DNA of 38,545 bases from Desulforamulus aeronauticus DSM 10349 (GTDB lineage Bacteria; Bacillota; Desulfotomaculia; Desulfotomaculales; Desulfotomaculaceae). The translations under genes and the position numbers were made by a program. The notes below the pieces were generated by a model, which saw nothing but the letters and a program-made list of their open reading frames with translations, was not told where the DNA came from and did not search any database. Below, one piece after another: positions 17,531 to 25,171 of the stretch (positions are counted from its first letter, which is position 1; every line of letters begins with the position of its first letter). The DNA lies in NCBI RefSeq assembly GCF_900142375.1, contig NZ_FRAR01000025.1, forward strand, positions 1-38,545. Reading direction: 5' to 3'.

Positions 17531-18282
17531 GGAGTTTCTCCTGTTCGCCAAAGTTCATTGACTCTTTCAACATCTTTATGGGTGTCTATGGCGGTCCAAA
17601 ATCCGTTGTGTTTGTATACGGCAAGTTGTGCATCTGCGGCAAGCCGGTGCAGAGGTTCCTGCTCAAAGGCACAATCCTTCTCAGGCAAATAATCAAATAT
17701 TTTTCGATTTAAAACCATAAAGCCGCCATTGATGAGGTCATCTAAAATTGGCTTTTCTTTAAAGGCTGTGACAATGCTGTTTTTGGTTTCAATTACCCCA
17801 AAGGGAGAAATGGGGTGAACGCCAGTTAGCGTTGCAAGTTTGCCTGTTTGCTGATGATAAGCCCATAGTTCTTTAATATTGACATTACTCAGCCCGTCAC
17901 CGTAGGTAAGCATAAAATTTTCATCGTGAATATATTTCTTGATCCGCTTGATCCGTCCGCCCGTGAGGGTCTCAGGTCCGGTATCGACAAGGGTCACGTT
18001 CCAATCCTCTTTTGCTGTGGTATGAAACTGTATGCTGGCATGAGAGGTAGTTTTTACTGTAAAGTCATTGTTACGCCAACTCATTTCCATGAAATACCGT
18101 TTAATCATGTCGCCTTTATAGCCCACACATAATATAAAGTCATGGAAACCATAGTGAGAATAAATCTTCATAATATGCCAAATAATCGGATTGTCTCCCA
18201 CTTCAACCAAAGGTTTGGGGCGGAATTCTGTTTCCTCCCGCATACGTGTACCTTTTCCTCCACAAAGAATAACTATTTTCAT
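17512..18282 (-). CDS. rfbF: Glucose-1-phosphate cytidylyltransferase
   Basis: 256 residues from ATG 18282 (TAGGTG upstream), equal to the usual 257 of RfbF. Nucleotidyltransferase signature KIVILCGGKGTRMREETEFRPKPLVEVG, metal-binding Asp in MLTYGDGLSNVNI, GVIETKNSIVTAFKEKP and NGGFMVLNRKIFDYL. It joins CTP and glucose-1-phosphate to form CDP-glucose, the first step of the pathway. First gene of the eight-gene operon, behind a SigK-like promoter at 18345-18373. Confidence 0.95.
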   Translation of the reverse strand: MKIVILCGGKGTRMREETEFRPKPLVEVGDNPIIWHIMKIYSHYGFHDFILCVGYKGDMIKRYFMEMSWRNNDFTVKTTSHASIQFHTTAKEDWNVTLVDTGPETLTGGRIKRIKKYIHDENFMLTYGDGLSNVNIKELWAYHQQTGKLATLTGVHPISPFGVIETKNSIVTAFKEKPILDDLINGGFMVLNRKIFDYLPEKDCAFEQEPLHRLAADAQLAVYKHNGFWTAIDTHKDVERVNELWRTGETPWKLWD

Positions 18283-18344
18283 TAAAACACCTACTTTGCT
18301 CTTGCCTGTGGTCATAATTCATCGTGACAATTACGTTCACCCTG

Positions 18345-18373
18345 TAGTTTATGCTGCCGGCAGGGGATTGGTT
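18345..18373 (-). promoter_or_regulatory. SigK-like promoter for the rfb operon
   Basis: Minus strand: AAC (18373-18371), a 17-nt spacer, CATAAACTA (18353-18345), an exact CATAnnnTA match, 62 nt before the rfbF start codon. It lies between the upstream terminator and rfbF, so the sugar operon can be expressed on its own late in sporulation. Confidence 0.6.
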
Positions 18374-18397
18374 ACGTTGAAGGAGTTTTTTTAAATA

Positions 18398-18431
18398 GAA
18401 CAAGCCTTGTGGATGTTAACAAGGCTTGTTC
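18398..18431 (-). terminator. Terminator after the three GT2-TPR genes
   Basis: A perfect 13-bp stem 18398-18410 / 18419-18431 (gaacaagccttgt with acaaggcttgttc) with an 8-nt loop. The minus-strand U-tract is short (CTATTT), so termination may be partial and allow read-through into rfbF. Confidence 0.7.
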
Positions 18432-18443
18432 AGGGGTAATTTT

Positions 18444-19535
18444 TTATGGCGTTTTGGCTTTGGCTTGAATAAGTGCTAAATTATCCTTTAGTCTCTCGTT
18501 ATGGGGAGACAATTCTACCGCGATCTTGATCCAGGCATAGGATTTGTCAAACATGCCTAACTCATAGCAGCTTAAAGCTCCCAGATCATAAATCGTGGCA
18601 TCCCAGGCGAAAGCCTGATTGACATAACAATCTGATCGTTCTTTTATCTTTAGTGTTTCTTCCGCCATATGATAAACGGTTGGCCAGTCCCGTTTGGTAT
18701 AGGCAAGCTTGGCTAGCTCCACGTAAGGTTCCCGTAAATGGGGTGCCTCGGCAATGGCCCGATAGAACCAGCTTTTAGCTTCCCTGTAATCTCCCTTTTC
18801 CTGATAGGCTTTGGCGATGTATCGCATAGAGGCGGAGCGTTCCTCTTTCCACTGGGACCGGGGCAGGGCTAAATGTTTTTTTAGAGTTTCAATACATTTA
18901 TCCCATCTACCGTAATACATATATTCCCGCCCGAGATAATGCATATCCCGATCATCATCCGGAGCTTCCTGAACGGCCAGTTTCAACAAAGGAAGATAGG
19001 TTCCCCTGGATTTAACAGGATCTGGATAGTGATTTAGCTGAATCGTCTCCTCCCAGGCCCAGCAGACAGGCTCTGGTCCATAATAGTTTAATATTTCATG
19101 GACCGGATGAACCCAGCGAAATCCATGCCTGCGATGAATTTTTTGATACCAAAAAGTGACTCCCCGAGAACCATCTGGATTAAAACTCCAGGTGTATTTA
19201 TATTTTAACTGGGTCGTTTGAGGTGTCCAAACCTTTTCTATTTTTTTCCGCCAACCAGGTTCTAGGATTTCATCCAAGTCTGTGCAAACACAAACATCCA
19301 TGTCGGCCGGAACAAAATGTAAGGAAATATTTCTTGCCACATCGAACCGCCAGGGATCGACTTTTACAATATGGACAATGGCACCCCTGGCCCGTAGTTT
19401 TTCAACAGTGCTGTCCGTGGAACCAGTATCCGTGACAACGATCATATCGGCTTCCTGCATGGAATCCAACCAACGGTCAACAAAATGTTCTTCATTTTTA
19501 CAAATGGCGTAAACGGCAATTTTTAGTTTAGTCAC
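18444..19535 (-). CDS. TPR-containing family-2 glycosyltransferase (tandem paralog B)
   Basis: 363 residues, GTG start with GAAGGG 7 nt upstream. N-terminal GT2 fold: KLKIAVYAICKNEEHFVDRW, VTDTGSTDSTVEKLRARGA, FDVARNISL, and the metal site CTDLDEIL. The C-terminal half (about 200-360) is made of helical pairs spaced like TPRs (DMHYLGREYMYYGRWDKCIETL, SMRYIAKAYQEKGDYREAKSWF, LGALSCYELGMFDKSYAWI). This layout is that of SunT-like and spore-surface protein glycosyltransferases, in which the TPR part often binds the protein acceptor. It is a close, roughly 70% identical, copy of the gene just upstream, with which it overlaps by 8 bp. Confidence 0.88.
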   Translation of the reverse strand: MTKLKIAVYAICKNEEHFVDRWLDSMQEADMIVVTDTGSTDSTVEKLRARGAIVHIVKVDPWRFDVARNISLHFVPADMDVCVCTDLDEILEPGWRKKIEKVWTPQTTQLKYKYTWSFNPDGSRGVTFWYQKIHRRHGFRWVHPVHEILNYYGPEPVCWAWEETIQLNHYPDPVKSRGTYLPLLKLAVQEAPDDDRDMHYLGREYMYYGRWDKCIETLKKHLALPRSQWKEERSASMRYIAKAYQEKGDYREAKSWFYRAIAEAPHLREPYVELAKLAYTKRDWPTVYHMAEETLKIKERSDCYVNQAFAWDATIYDLGALSCYELGMFDKSYAWIKIAVELSPHNERLKDNLALIQAKAKTP

Positions 19536-20628
19536 GTGGAATCCCTTCTTTTTTGGATTTAATGATCTTCAAATTGTTTTTTAACCGTTCGTCATGGGGG
19601 GACATTTCTATCGCAATTTTTGCCCACTCATAGGATTTGTCAAGCATACCCAATTCGTAGCAACTTAAAGCTCCCAGATCGTAAATCGTAGCATCCCAGG
19701 CAAAGCCTTCATGAATATAACTCGTTGGCCGTTCTTTTATCTTTAATGTTTCCTCAGCCATATGATAGACTGTTGGCCAATCCCGTTCCAGGTAGGCAAG
19801 TTTGGCTAACTCCACATGGGGCTCTCGTAAATGGGGTGCCTCGGCAAGGGCTTTATATAACCACTTCTTAGCCTCTTTGGGATTCCCTTTGGCCTTATAG
19901 GCTCTGGCGATAAAGCGCATGGAGGCGCAGCGCTCATCCTTCCACTGGGCCTGTGGCATGGTTAAATGTTTTGTCAGAGTTGCAATGCATTTATCCCACA
20001 TGCCATAGTACATATATTCCCGTCCGAGATAATGCATATTACGGTCATCATTCGGGTCCTCCCGGGCGGAAAGCTCTAATAAAGGAAGATATTGTCCCCT
20101 GGATTTAGCAATATCGGGGTGGTGATTTACTTGAATGTTCGGCTCCCAGGTAACATGGACAGGTTCTTCTCCATAATATTCCAACACCTCGTGAACTGGA
20201 TGGATCCATCTGAAGCCGTGTCTGCGATGAATTTTTTCTTTCCAAAAAGTAAGTCCCCGGGAACCATCCGGATTAAAATTACTGGTAAACATATATTGTA
20301 ATCGGGTTGTTTGAGGTGTCCAAACCTTTTCTAATTTTTCTCGCCAGCCAGGTTCGATTACCTCATCCAAATCGGTGCAAACACAAACATCGGTATCGCC
20401 CGGAACAAGCTGCAAGGAAATATTTCTAGCCACATCGAATCGCCAGGGATCGACTTTTATTTGATGTACAATGGCCCCCCTAGCTCTTAATTTTTCAACG
20501 GTCTGGTCGGTGGAACCGGTATCCGCAACAATTACCAGATCGGCATCCTGCATGGAATCCATCCAACGGTCAACGAAATGTTCTTCGTTTTTACAAATGG
20601 CGTAAACAGCGATTTTTAATTTACTCAA
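19528..20628 (-). CDS. TPR-containing family-2 glycosyltransferase (tandem paralog A)
   Basis: 366 residues from the TTG at 20628, which has GAAGGG 7 nt upstream, the same arrangement as the paralog at 19535. GT2 domain: KLKIAVYAICKNEEHFVDRW, VADTGSTDQTVEKLRARGA, CTDLDEVIEPGWREK; TPR-like tail NMHYLGREYMYYGMWDKC and LGALSCYELGMLDKSYEW. The two copies differ mostly in surface residues, so they may have diverged in donor or acceptor. Starts overlap the stops of the previous genes by 8 bp, showing a tightly coupled three-gene unit. Confidence 0.88.
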   Translation of the reverse strand: MSKLKIAVYAICKNEEHFVDRWMDSMQDADLVIVADTGSTDQTVEKLRARGAIVHQIKVDPWRFDVARNISLQLVPGDTDVCVCTDLDEVIEPGWREKLEKVWTPQTTRLQYMFTSNFNPDGSRGLTFWKEKIHRRHGFRWIHPVHEVLEYYGEEPVHVTWEPNIQVNHHPDIAKSRGQYLPLLELSAREDPNDDRNMHYLGREYMYYGMWDKCIATLTKHLTMPQAQWKDERCASMRFIARAYKAKGNPKEAKKWLYKALAEAPHLREPHVELAKLAYLERDWPTVYHMAEETLKIKERPTSYIHEGFAWDATIYDLGALSCYELGMLDKSYEWAKIAIEMSPHDERLKNNLKIIKSKKEGIPRD

Positions 20629-22174
20629 AATGTATCCCTTCTTTTTTAGCAAGTTCCAGAAGTTTGGTGCTCCATTGATCAAATTCTTGATTCCAAGCCG
20701 CGGGGTTATAATGATAATCAGTTACTTTATTGGTTAATTTTTTACACTCTTGGAAAGTAAAATAAGCTTCTATATTTCTACCCAATTGGTGCAAATAGAG
20801 AGCTTTTTCAAAGTAGAGTTCTCTGCGATCCGGCTTATGAATAATGGCATTATTTAGGTTTAATAAGGCTACGTCAGTTTGATCTTGCGCTTTATAAACA
20901 AGATATTTCTGTTGATAAAGATAGGCTTTGTCACTGTTATTGAGAGTTAGTGCGATATCAAGAGCCTGTAAAGCTGCTTCAGGCTTGCCAATCAACAAGT
21001 ATTCAGATGCCAGAGAGCTCCAGGATTGCCAAACATCTTTCCTTTCTTTTACGGACTGTTCTAATAGGGGCAGATAATTTACGTGAACCTTATCGTGGAC
21101 CGGTTTTTGATAGACCCAAAAATCCGGCAGCTTTTTTACATTTTCTTGCTTGTTATATTCTAATATTTCATGGATTGGAAGTTTCCAGGTGTAGCCGGTT
21201 CGTATGTGAATTTGCTGGTGCCAATCTTCTAAGTAATCTTCTCCTGGCAGAATGGTTTTATATCTATGACTATATTTTGTATAGCCGAACTCCCATTGGT
21301 CTATTAAATGCTCCTGCCAATTATCCATGAGGTACTCGGTCATATCTAGAGAAATGCAAATGTCTATGTCTGGGTTGATTAAGGCAAGGGCCGTATTTCT
21401 GGCGTCATCAAACCGCCAGGGGGAAACGCAAATAGAGCAAACTTTTAGATTGACATGAGGATGGTCTTTTTTAAATTGATTGATGATTTGATTGGTGTGA
21501 TCAGTCGAACCTGTATCACAGAGAACGATTTCATCAGCGGTTTGAACGGAATTGAAAAATCTTTCTATTACCTCTTCTTCATCTTTATAAATACCGTATA
21601 CCGCGATAGAAGGCTTGTTTGCTTCAATGACTTCCTGAAGAGAATGAAGCTGCGGGTTCACTCCGATGTAAACTCCTAGTTCATTTTCTTGCCGGTGTAA
21701 TACAAGGTTATCAAAGGTGGCCAGAACTTCTTCATGGGACCAATCATTCTTTTGCTGTTTCTCGTCGGGATTATCGCGACTGGGGTCTTGGGGGTGCTGG
21801 ATAAGGGGGATGCTGAGTATGACAAAATGGCTGGCAGCGACTAGCTTTCTATAAACTTCAACAGCTTCTTCTTTGCTCATGTACTCTAAAACGTTTCCCA
21901 AAAGGGTAATACCATAGGTTGTATCAGGAGTAAATTGTCGAACATCAATATGAAGAATAGCATTGTATTTATTCTCCAAATGGAATTCGGAAAGATAGGG
22001 TTCCCACACTTCCAAAGCCGTAAATTCAGTGCCCGGTAATTTCGATCTTAATAGATCGGAATAGGTTCCTGAGCCGGCACCAACGTCTAAAATGGAATTA
22101 TCTTGACATTTTTTAATAAGTCTTTTTGCTAGACGCTCAATCCACGCCTTTCCTGCCTGTGTACTGTAGGGCAT
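20621..22174 (-). CDS. Methyltransferase-GT2-TPR fusion protein
   Basis: 517 residues, ATG with AAAGGAGAG upstream. Residues 1-185 form a class I SAM methyltransferase: NSILDVGAGSGTYSDLL (motif I), FTALEVWEPYL, TYGITLLGNVLEYMSKEEA (motif IV). Residues about 190-330 are a GT2 domain: SIAVYGIYKDEEEVIERF, VLCDTGSTDHTNQ, RFDDARNTAL, CISLDMTEYL where the usual DxD is changed to LDMTE. Residues about 380-515 are TPR-like helices (WSSLASEYLLIGKPEAALQAL, AYLYQQKYLVYKAQDQ). The fusion of a methyltransferase with a glycosyltransferase suggests addition and O-methylation of a sugar, as is known for capping sugars on exosporium glycans. It is the first gene of the coupled trio. Confidence 0.85.
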   Translation of the reverse strand: MPYSTQAGKAWIERLAKRLIKKCQDNSILDVGAGSGTYSDLLRSKLPGTEFTALEVWEPYLSEFHLENKYNAILHIDVRQFTPDTTYGITLLGNVLEYMSKEEAVEVYRKLVAASHFVILSIPLIQHPQDPSRDNPDEKQQKNDWSHEEVLATFDNLVLHRQENELGVYIGVNPQLHSLQEVIEANKPSIAVYGIYKDEEEVIERFFNSVQTADEIVLCDTGSTDHTNQIINQFKKDHPHVNLKVCSICVSPWRFDDARNTALALINPDIDICISLDMTEYLMDNWQEHLIDQWEFGYTKYSHRYKTILPGEDYLEDWHQQIHIRTGYTWKLPIHEILEYNKQENVKKLPDFWVYQKPVHDKVHVNYLPLLEQSVKERKDVWQSWSSLASEYLLIGKPEAALQALDIALTLNNSDKAYLYQQKYLVYKAQDQTDVALLNLNNAIIHKPDRRELYFEKALYLHQLGRNIEAYFTFQECKKLTNKVTDYHYNPAAWNQEFDQWSTKLLELAKKEGIHFE

Positions 22175-22252
22175 ATGATCTCTCCTTTGGATGTTTGATT
22201 ACCAATTAGAAAATTTTAGTAACGCTCTTTACAGTTGGCTGACTACTATACG

Positions 22253-22281
22253 TAAAATATTCCAAGGTTACGTAAAACGTG
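22253..22281 (-). promoter_or_regulatory. Possible SigK-like promoter for the GT2-TPR trio
   Basis: Minus strand: CAC (22281-22279), 17 nt, then AATATTTTA (22261-22253). The -10 is identical to that of the collagen-like gene at 8854. The segment also contains the direct repeat TACGTAAAA (22249-22257 and 22269-22277, 20-bp period). It is weaker than the other promoters. Confidence 0.35.
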
Positions 22282-22343
22282 ACATTAAATCTAAGAGTTG
22301 CCGTCCGGCTCCTATACGAAACGACTTCTGGCTGATTTTAAAG

Positions 22344-22375
22344 ATTATTACAATATGAGTAATAAAAGTAATAAT
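22344..22375. promoter_or_regulatory. Inverted repeat upstream of pstS
   Basis: ATTATTAC (22344-22351) and GTAATAAT (22368-22375) are inverted, 16 nt apart, in AT-rich DNA ending 27 bp before the pstS -35 box. It could be an operator. The expected tandem PhoP-type TTAACA boxes were not clearly found. Confidence 0.3.
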
Positions 22376-22402
22376 AGAAAATGATCTATAACTTTTTTTC
22401 AT

Positions 22403-22431
22403 TTAACATCCAGTAGTAAGTGTGCTATTGT
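22403..22431 (+). promoter_or_regulatory. SigA-type promoter of pstS
   Basis: TTAACA (22403-22408), a 17-bp spacer ending in TGTGC, and TATTGT (22426-22431) with a TG extended -10. It lies 55 bp before the pstS start codon. This is a vegetative type of promoter, in contrast to the flanking units. Confidence 0.6.
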
Positions 22432-22486
22432 TTAAAAAGTGTTAAGCTTTTCCTTTGATGGAAAAGACAAGCAGAGGAGGTTGTTT

Positions 22487-23401
22487 ATGAAGAAATTCAA
22501 GTTCTTGCTAGTTAGCCTACTTGTACTACTGGTATTGGCAGGTTGTGGTCAGACCAGTGAGGCGCCTAAGTCGGAGCCAGCGAAAGAAACCGCTGCCAAA
22601 GACCAATCGATTAAACTGGGGGGATCCAGTACCTTAGCTCCGGTTATTGCTAAATGTGCTGATGACTTTACAGAACAGTATAAAACTTGGAATAAAGTAG
22701 ATCCCCAATTACCGGAAGAACCCATTGTTATCTTTGTTTCCACCGGTGGTTCGGGCTTTGGTGTTAAATCTGCCCTAGATGGCACGGTAAACATCGGCTT
22801 GGTTTCCCGGGAAATGAAGGAAGAGGAAAAAGCAAAAATGCCGAATGGCAAAATCATTAAATTAGGCTCTGATGCCTTAGCCATCGCTGTTAATCCCCAA
22901 AACCCGGTTGTACAAGTAAAACCCAACCTAACAACCGATGAAGTAAAGCGTATTTTTGCAGGGGAAATCAAAACCTGGCAAGAGTTGGATGCTAAATTGC
23001 CAAATCGCCCCACCGTGCTAGCCATTCGTGACCTTGGTGGTGGTGCCAGCCAGGTCTTTGACGAGCTAGTGATGAAAAAGACGCCGGTAGCCAAAGAAGC
23101 CATTCAATTACCTTCTATGGGTGCCCTAGCTGGTAAAGTAGCTGAAAATGCCGATGCCATTGGCTATGTATCCACTGGTTTGATAAAGCAGAACGAAGGT
23201 AAAATTTCAGCCTTAAATATTGATGATGTAACTCCCACCAACGAGAATATTGCCAGCGGTCAATATAAGATTGCCCGTCCATTACTTTTGGTTACCAAAG
23301 AACAGCCGGATCAAAAACAACAGTTATTCATAGATTACCTCTTGTCCGAAAAGGGGTTGAAAGTAGTCGAGGAGATGGGATTTGTTCCTACTGCCAAATA
23401 G
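22487..23401 (+). CDS. pstS: Phosphate ABC transporter substrate-binding lipoprotein
   Basis: 304 residues from ATG 22487 (GAGGAGG 6 nt upstream); an in-frame GTG further up at 22439 lacks a ribosome site. A lipoprotein signal peptide (MKKFKFLLVSLL...) ends in the lipobox LAGC, so the protein is anchored outside the membrane. PstS family motifs: KLGGSSTLAPVI, FVSTGGSGFGVKSALDGTVNIGLVSRE, AIAVNPQNPV, TTDEVKRIFAGEIKTW and the RDLGGGASQVFDE loop, which matches the phosphate-binding RxxGSGT segment in a changed form. It is the first gene of pstSCAB. Confidence 0.92.
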   Translation: MKKFKFLLVSLLVLLVLAGCGQTSEAPKSEPAKETAAKDQSIKLGGSSTLAPVIAKCADDFTEQYKTWNKVDPQLPEEPIVIFVSTGGSGFGVKSALDGTVNIGLVSREMKEEEKAKMPNGKIIKLGSDALAIAVNPQNPVVQVKPNLTTDEVKRIFAGEIKTWQELDAKLPNRPTVLAIRDLGGGASQVFDELVMKKTPVAKEAIQLPSMGALAGKVAENADAIGYVSTGLIKQNEGKISALNIDDVTPTNENIASGQYKIARPLLLVTKEQPDQKQQLFIDYLLSEKGLKVVEEMGFVPTAK

Positions 23402-23412
23402 GGAGATGAACG

Positions 23413-23439
23413 TGGGTAGTTGAATTATTCAACTACCCA
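23413..23439 (+). other. Intercistronic hairpin between pstS and pstC
   Basis: A perfect 13-bp stem 23413-23425 / 23427-23439 (tgggtagttgaat) with a one-base gap at its centre, no U-tract. In other bacteria such hairpins after binding-protein genes protect the upstream mRNA and raise PstS over the membrane subunits; that role is inferred here. Confidence 0.7.
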
Positions 23440-23462
23440 TAGATATTTTATAGGTGTGTGAA

Positions 23463-24329
23463 ATGATGCAAGAAAGAATGGGTACTATTTGCTTGCTCGT
23501 TGCCGGGTGTTCAACTCTGCTGCTGATTTCGGTACTTCTCTTTATGGTCTTGGAAAGTTGGCCGGTTTGGTCAGCAGTGAGCCCGCTGGCTTTTATCTTG
23601 GGAACCGACTGGAATCCTTTAGCGGAACCTCTGCAATTAGGGATTGGCACCATGATTTTAAGTACTCTGTGGACCGCTCTGGGAGCGTTATTGCTGGCAG
23701 TCCCCCTGGGGCTTTGTTGCGCTATTTTTTTGGCGGAGTTTGCTCCTCAATGGATGGCTAACATCCTAAGACCGGTATTAAATCTGTTAACGGGTATTCC
23801 CTCAGTGGTCTATGGTTTTTTAGGTGCCACGGTATTGGTGAAGTTTTTTGAGATTAACTTTGCCATGGCCAGTGGTGAATCACTCTTTTGTGCCTCCTTG
23901 GTACTCACCATTATGGTGCTGCCCTATATTATTAGCACCTCTGAGTCAGCTCTGCGGGCGATACCTCCAGAATACCGCCAGGTGTCCTTGGCCTTGGGAG
24001 TTTCTAAACCTTACCTAACCTTGCGTGTTCTTTTGCCTCTAGCTAAAAGAGGGCTATTGGGAGCAATCATTCTGAGTTTTGGTAGGGCAGCGGGGGAGAC
24101 CATGGCCGTGTTAATGTTAGCGGGCAATACGATGGTACTGCCTACTTCCTGGTTTAGTAAGGGAGAACCGCTGCCGGCACTCATCGCTTTAGAACTGGGT
24201 ACTTCAGAAGTAGGCAGTTTGCATTATCAAGGATTGTTTGCAGCTGGTTTGGTGCTGCTGCTCTTTGTGCTTGGTATGAACCTCTTGCTAGCCCTGTTTC
24301 GACGGGACCGCAGAAGTGGGGTGAGTTAA
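23463..24329 (+). CDS. pstC: Phosphate ABC transporter permease PstC
   Basis: 288 residues from ATG 23463 (AGGTG 6 nt upstream; a second ATG follows at once, and an in-frame GTG lies at 23454). Hydrophobic throughout with about six membrane spans. Family motifs: LGTDWNPL, FGIGTMILSTLWTALGALLLAVPLG-like segment, LLTGIPSVVYGFLG, LPYIISTSESALRAIPPEYRQVSLALG (the EAA loop that contacts the ATPase) and FGRAAGETMAVLML. One of the two channel subunits; 61 nt after pstS, past the hairpin. Confidence 0.92.
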   Translation: MMQERMGTICLLVAGCSTLLLISVLLFMVLESWPVWSAVSPLAFILGTDWNPLAEPLQLGIGTMILSTLWTALGALLLAVPLGLCCAIFLAEFAPQWMANILRPVLNLLTGIPSVVYGFLGATVLVKFFEINFAMASGESLFCASLVLTIMVLPYIISTSESALRAIPPEYRQVSLALGVSKPYLTLRVLLPLAKRGLLGAIILSFGRAAGETMAVLMLAGNTMVLPTSWFSKGEPLPALIALELGTSEVGSLHYQGLFAAGLVLLLFVLGMNLLLALFRRDRRSGVS

Positions 24330-24330
24330 C

Positions 24331-25164
24331 ATGCTCCTGCGACGCTTGCTAGATACCCTTTGGCTGATAGCTTTTTGGTCCGCCGGGTTATTGCTGCTGC
24401 TAGTTCTTATAAGCATCCTCGGCTACCTGGTTTACCGGGGCCATTCCGTCATTAATCTTGAATTTCTCCTGGCTTCTCCTAAAGGATTGCCCCTGGGAGC
24501 GGAGGGGGGCATTCTCCCAGCTATTAAGGGAACCCTTTGCCTGGTACTGCTGGCGGTGGCTGCAGCTATTCTACCCGCCCTTGCTACGGCTGTTTATCTG
24601 GCCGAATATGCCCGGCAAGAGGGTATTCGTCAGGTGATTAATACGACGGTTCAGTGTATGGCTGGGTTACCTTCCATTGTCACGGGGTTATTTTGTTATG
24701 CTTTGTTTGTAGTGCGTCTGGGTTTTGGTATCTCTCTGCTGGCAGGGGGCTTGGCTTTGGGCATGATGGTTTTTCCTGTAATCGTGGTTACAGCCAGGGA
24801 TGCCTTGCTAGCGGTCAATAACCATTACCGTATGGTAGGGCTTTCCCTCGGAGTTTCCCGCTGGTATCTATTGATTCGGATATTATTACCACAGGCGGCA
24901 GCGGGTATCCTGGGTGGGATTTTATTGGCTATGGGTTATGCAGCCGGGGCCACAGCTCCTATTATGGTTACTGCCGCTGCCATAGCTACGCCTTCAGCGG
25001 GTAATTTATGGGAGCCGGTTATGGCATTACCCTATCATCTCTATATTTTATTCAGTCAGCAAGTTTCTTTGGACAAGGCCTACGGAACTGCCTTGGTTCT
25101 GGTTTCCCTGCTGCTGATCCTAAATATTATCGCCATGTGGCTAAGACATCGGAACGGAAGGTGA
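24331..25164 (+). CDS. pstA: Phosphate ABC transporter permease PstA
   Basis: 277 residues; the ATG is one base after the pstC stop. Six hydrophobic segments. Motifs of PstA: GGILPAIKGTLCLVLLAV, YLAEYARQEGIRQVINTTVQ, AGLPSIVTGLFCYALFV, ARDALLAVNNHYRMVGLSLG (EAA loop), MGYAAGATAPIMVTAAA and LPYHLYIL. It pairs with PstC to form the membrane channel. Confidence 0.92.
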   Translation: MLLRRLLDTLWLIAFWSAGLLLLLVLISILGYLVYRGHSVINLEFLLASPKGLPLGAEGGILPAIKGTLCLVLLAVAAAILPALATAVYLAEYARQEGIRQVINTTVQCMAGLPSIVTGLFCYALFVVRLGFGISLLAGGLALGMMVFPVIVVTARDALLAVNNHYRMVGLSLGVSRWYLLIRILLPQAAAGILGGILLAMGYAAGATAPIMVTAAAIATPSAGNLWEPVMALPYHLYILFSQQVSLDKAYGTALVLVSLLLILNIIAMWLRHRNGR

Positions 25165-25171
25165 GTTTAAG

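Noticed and set aside
22549-23103. 184-residue minus-strand frame in pstS
   Set aside because: Antisense of a well-conserved lipoprotein gene, with no supporting signals.
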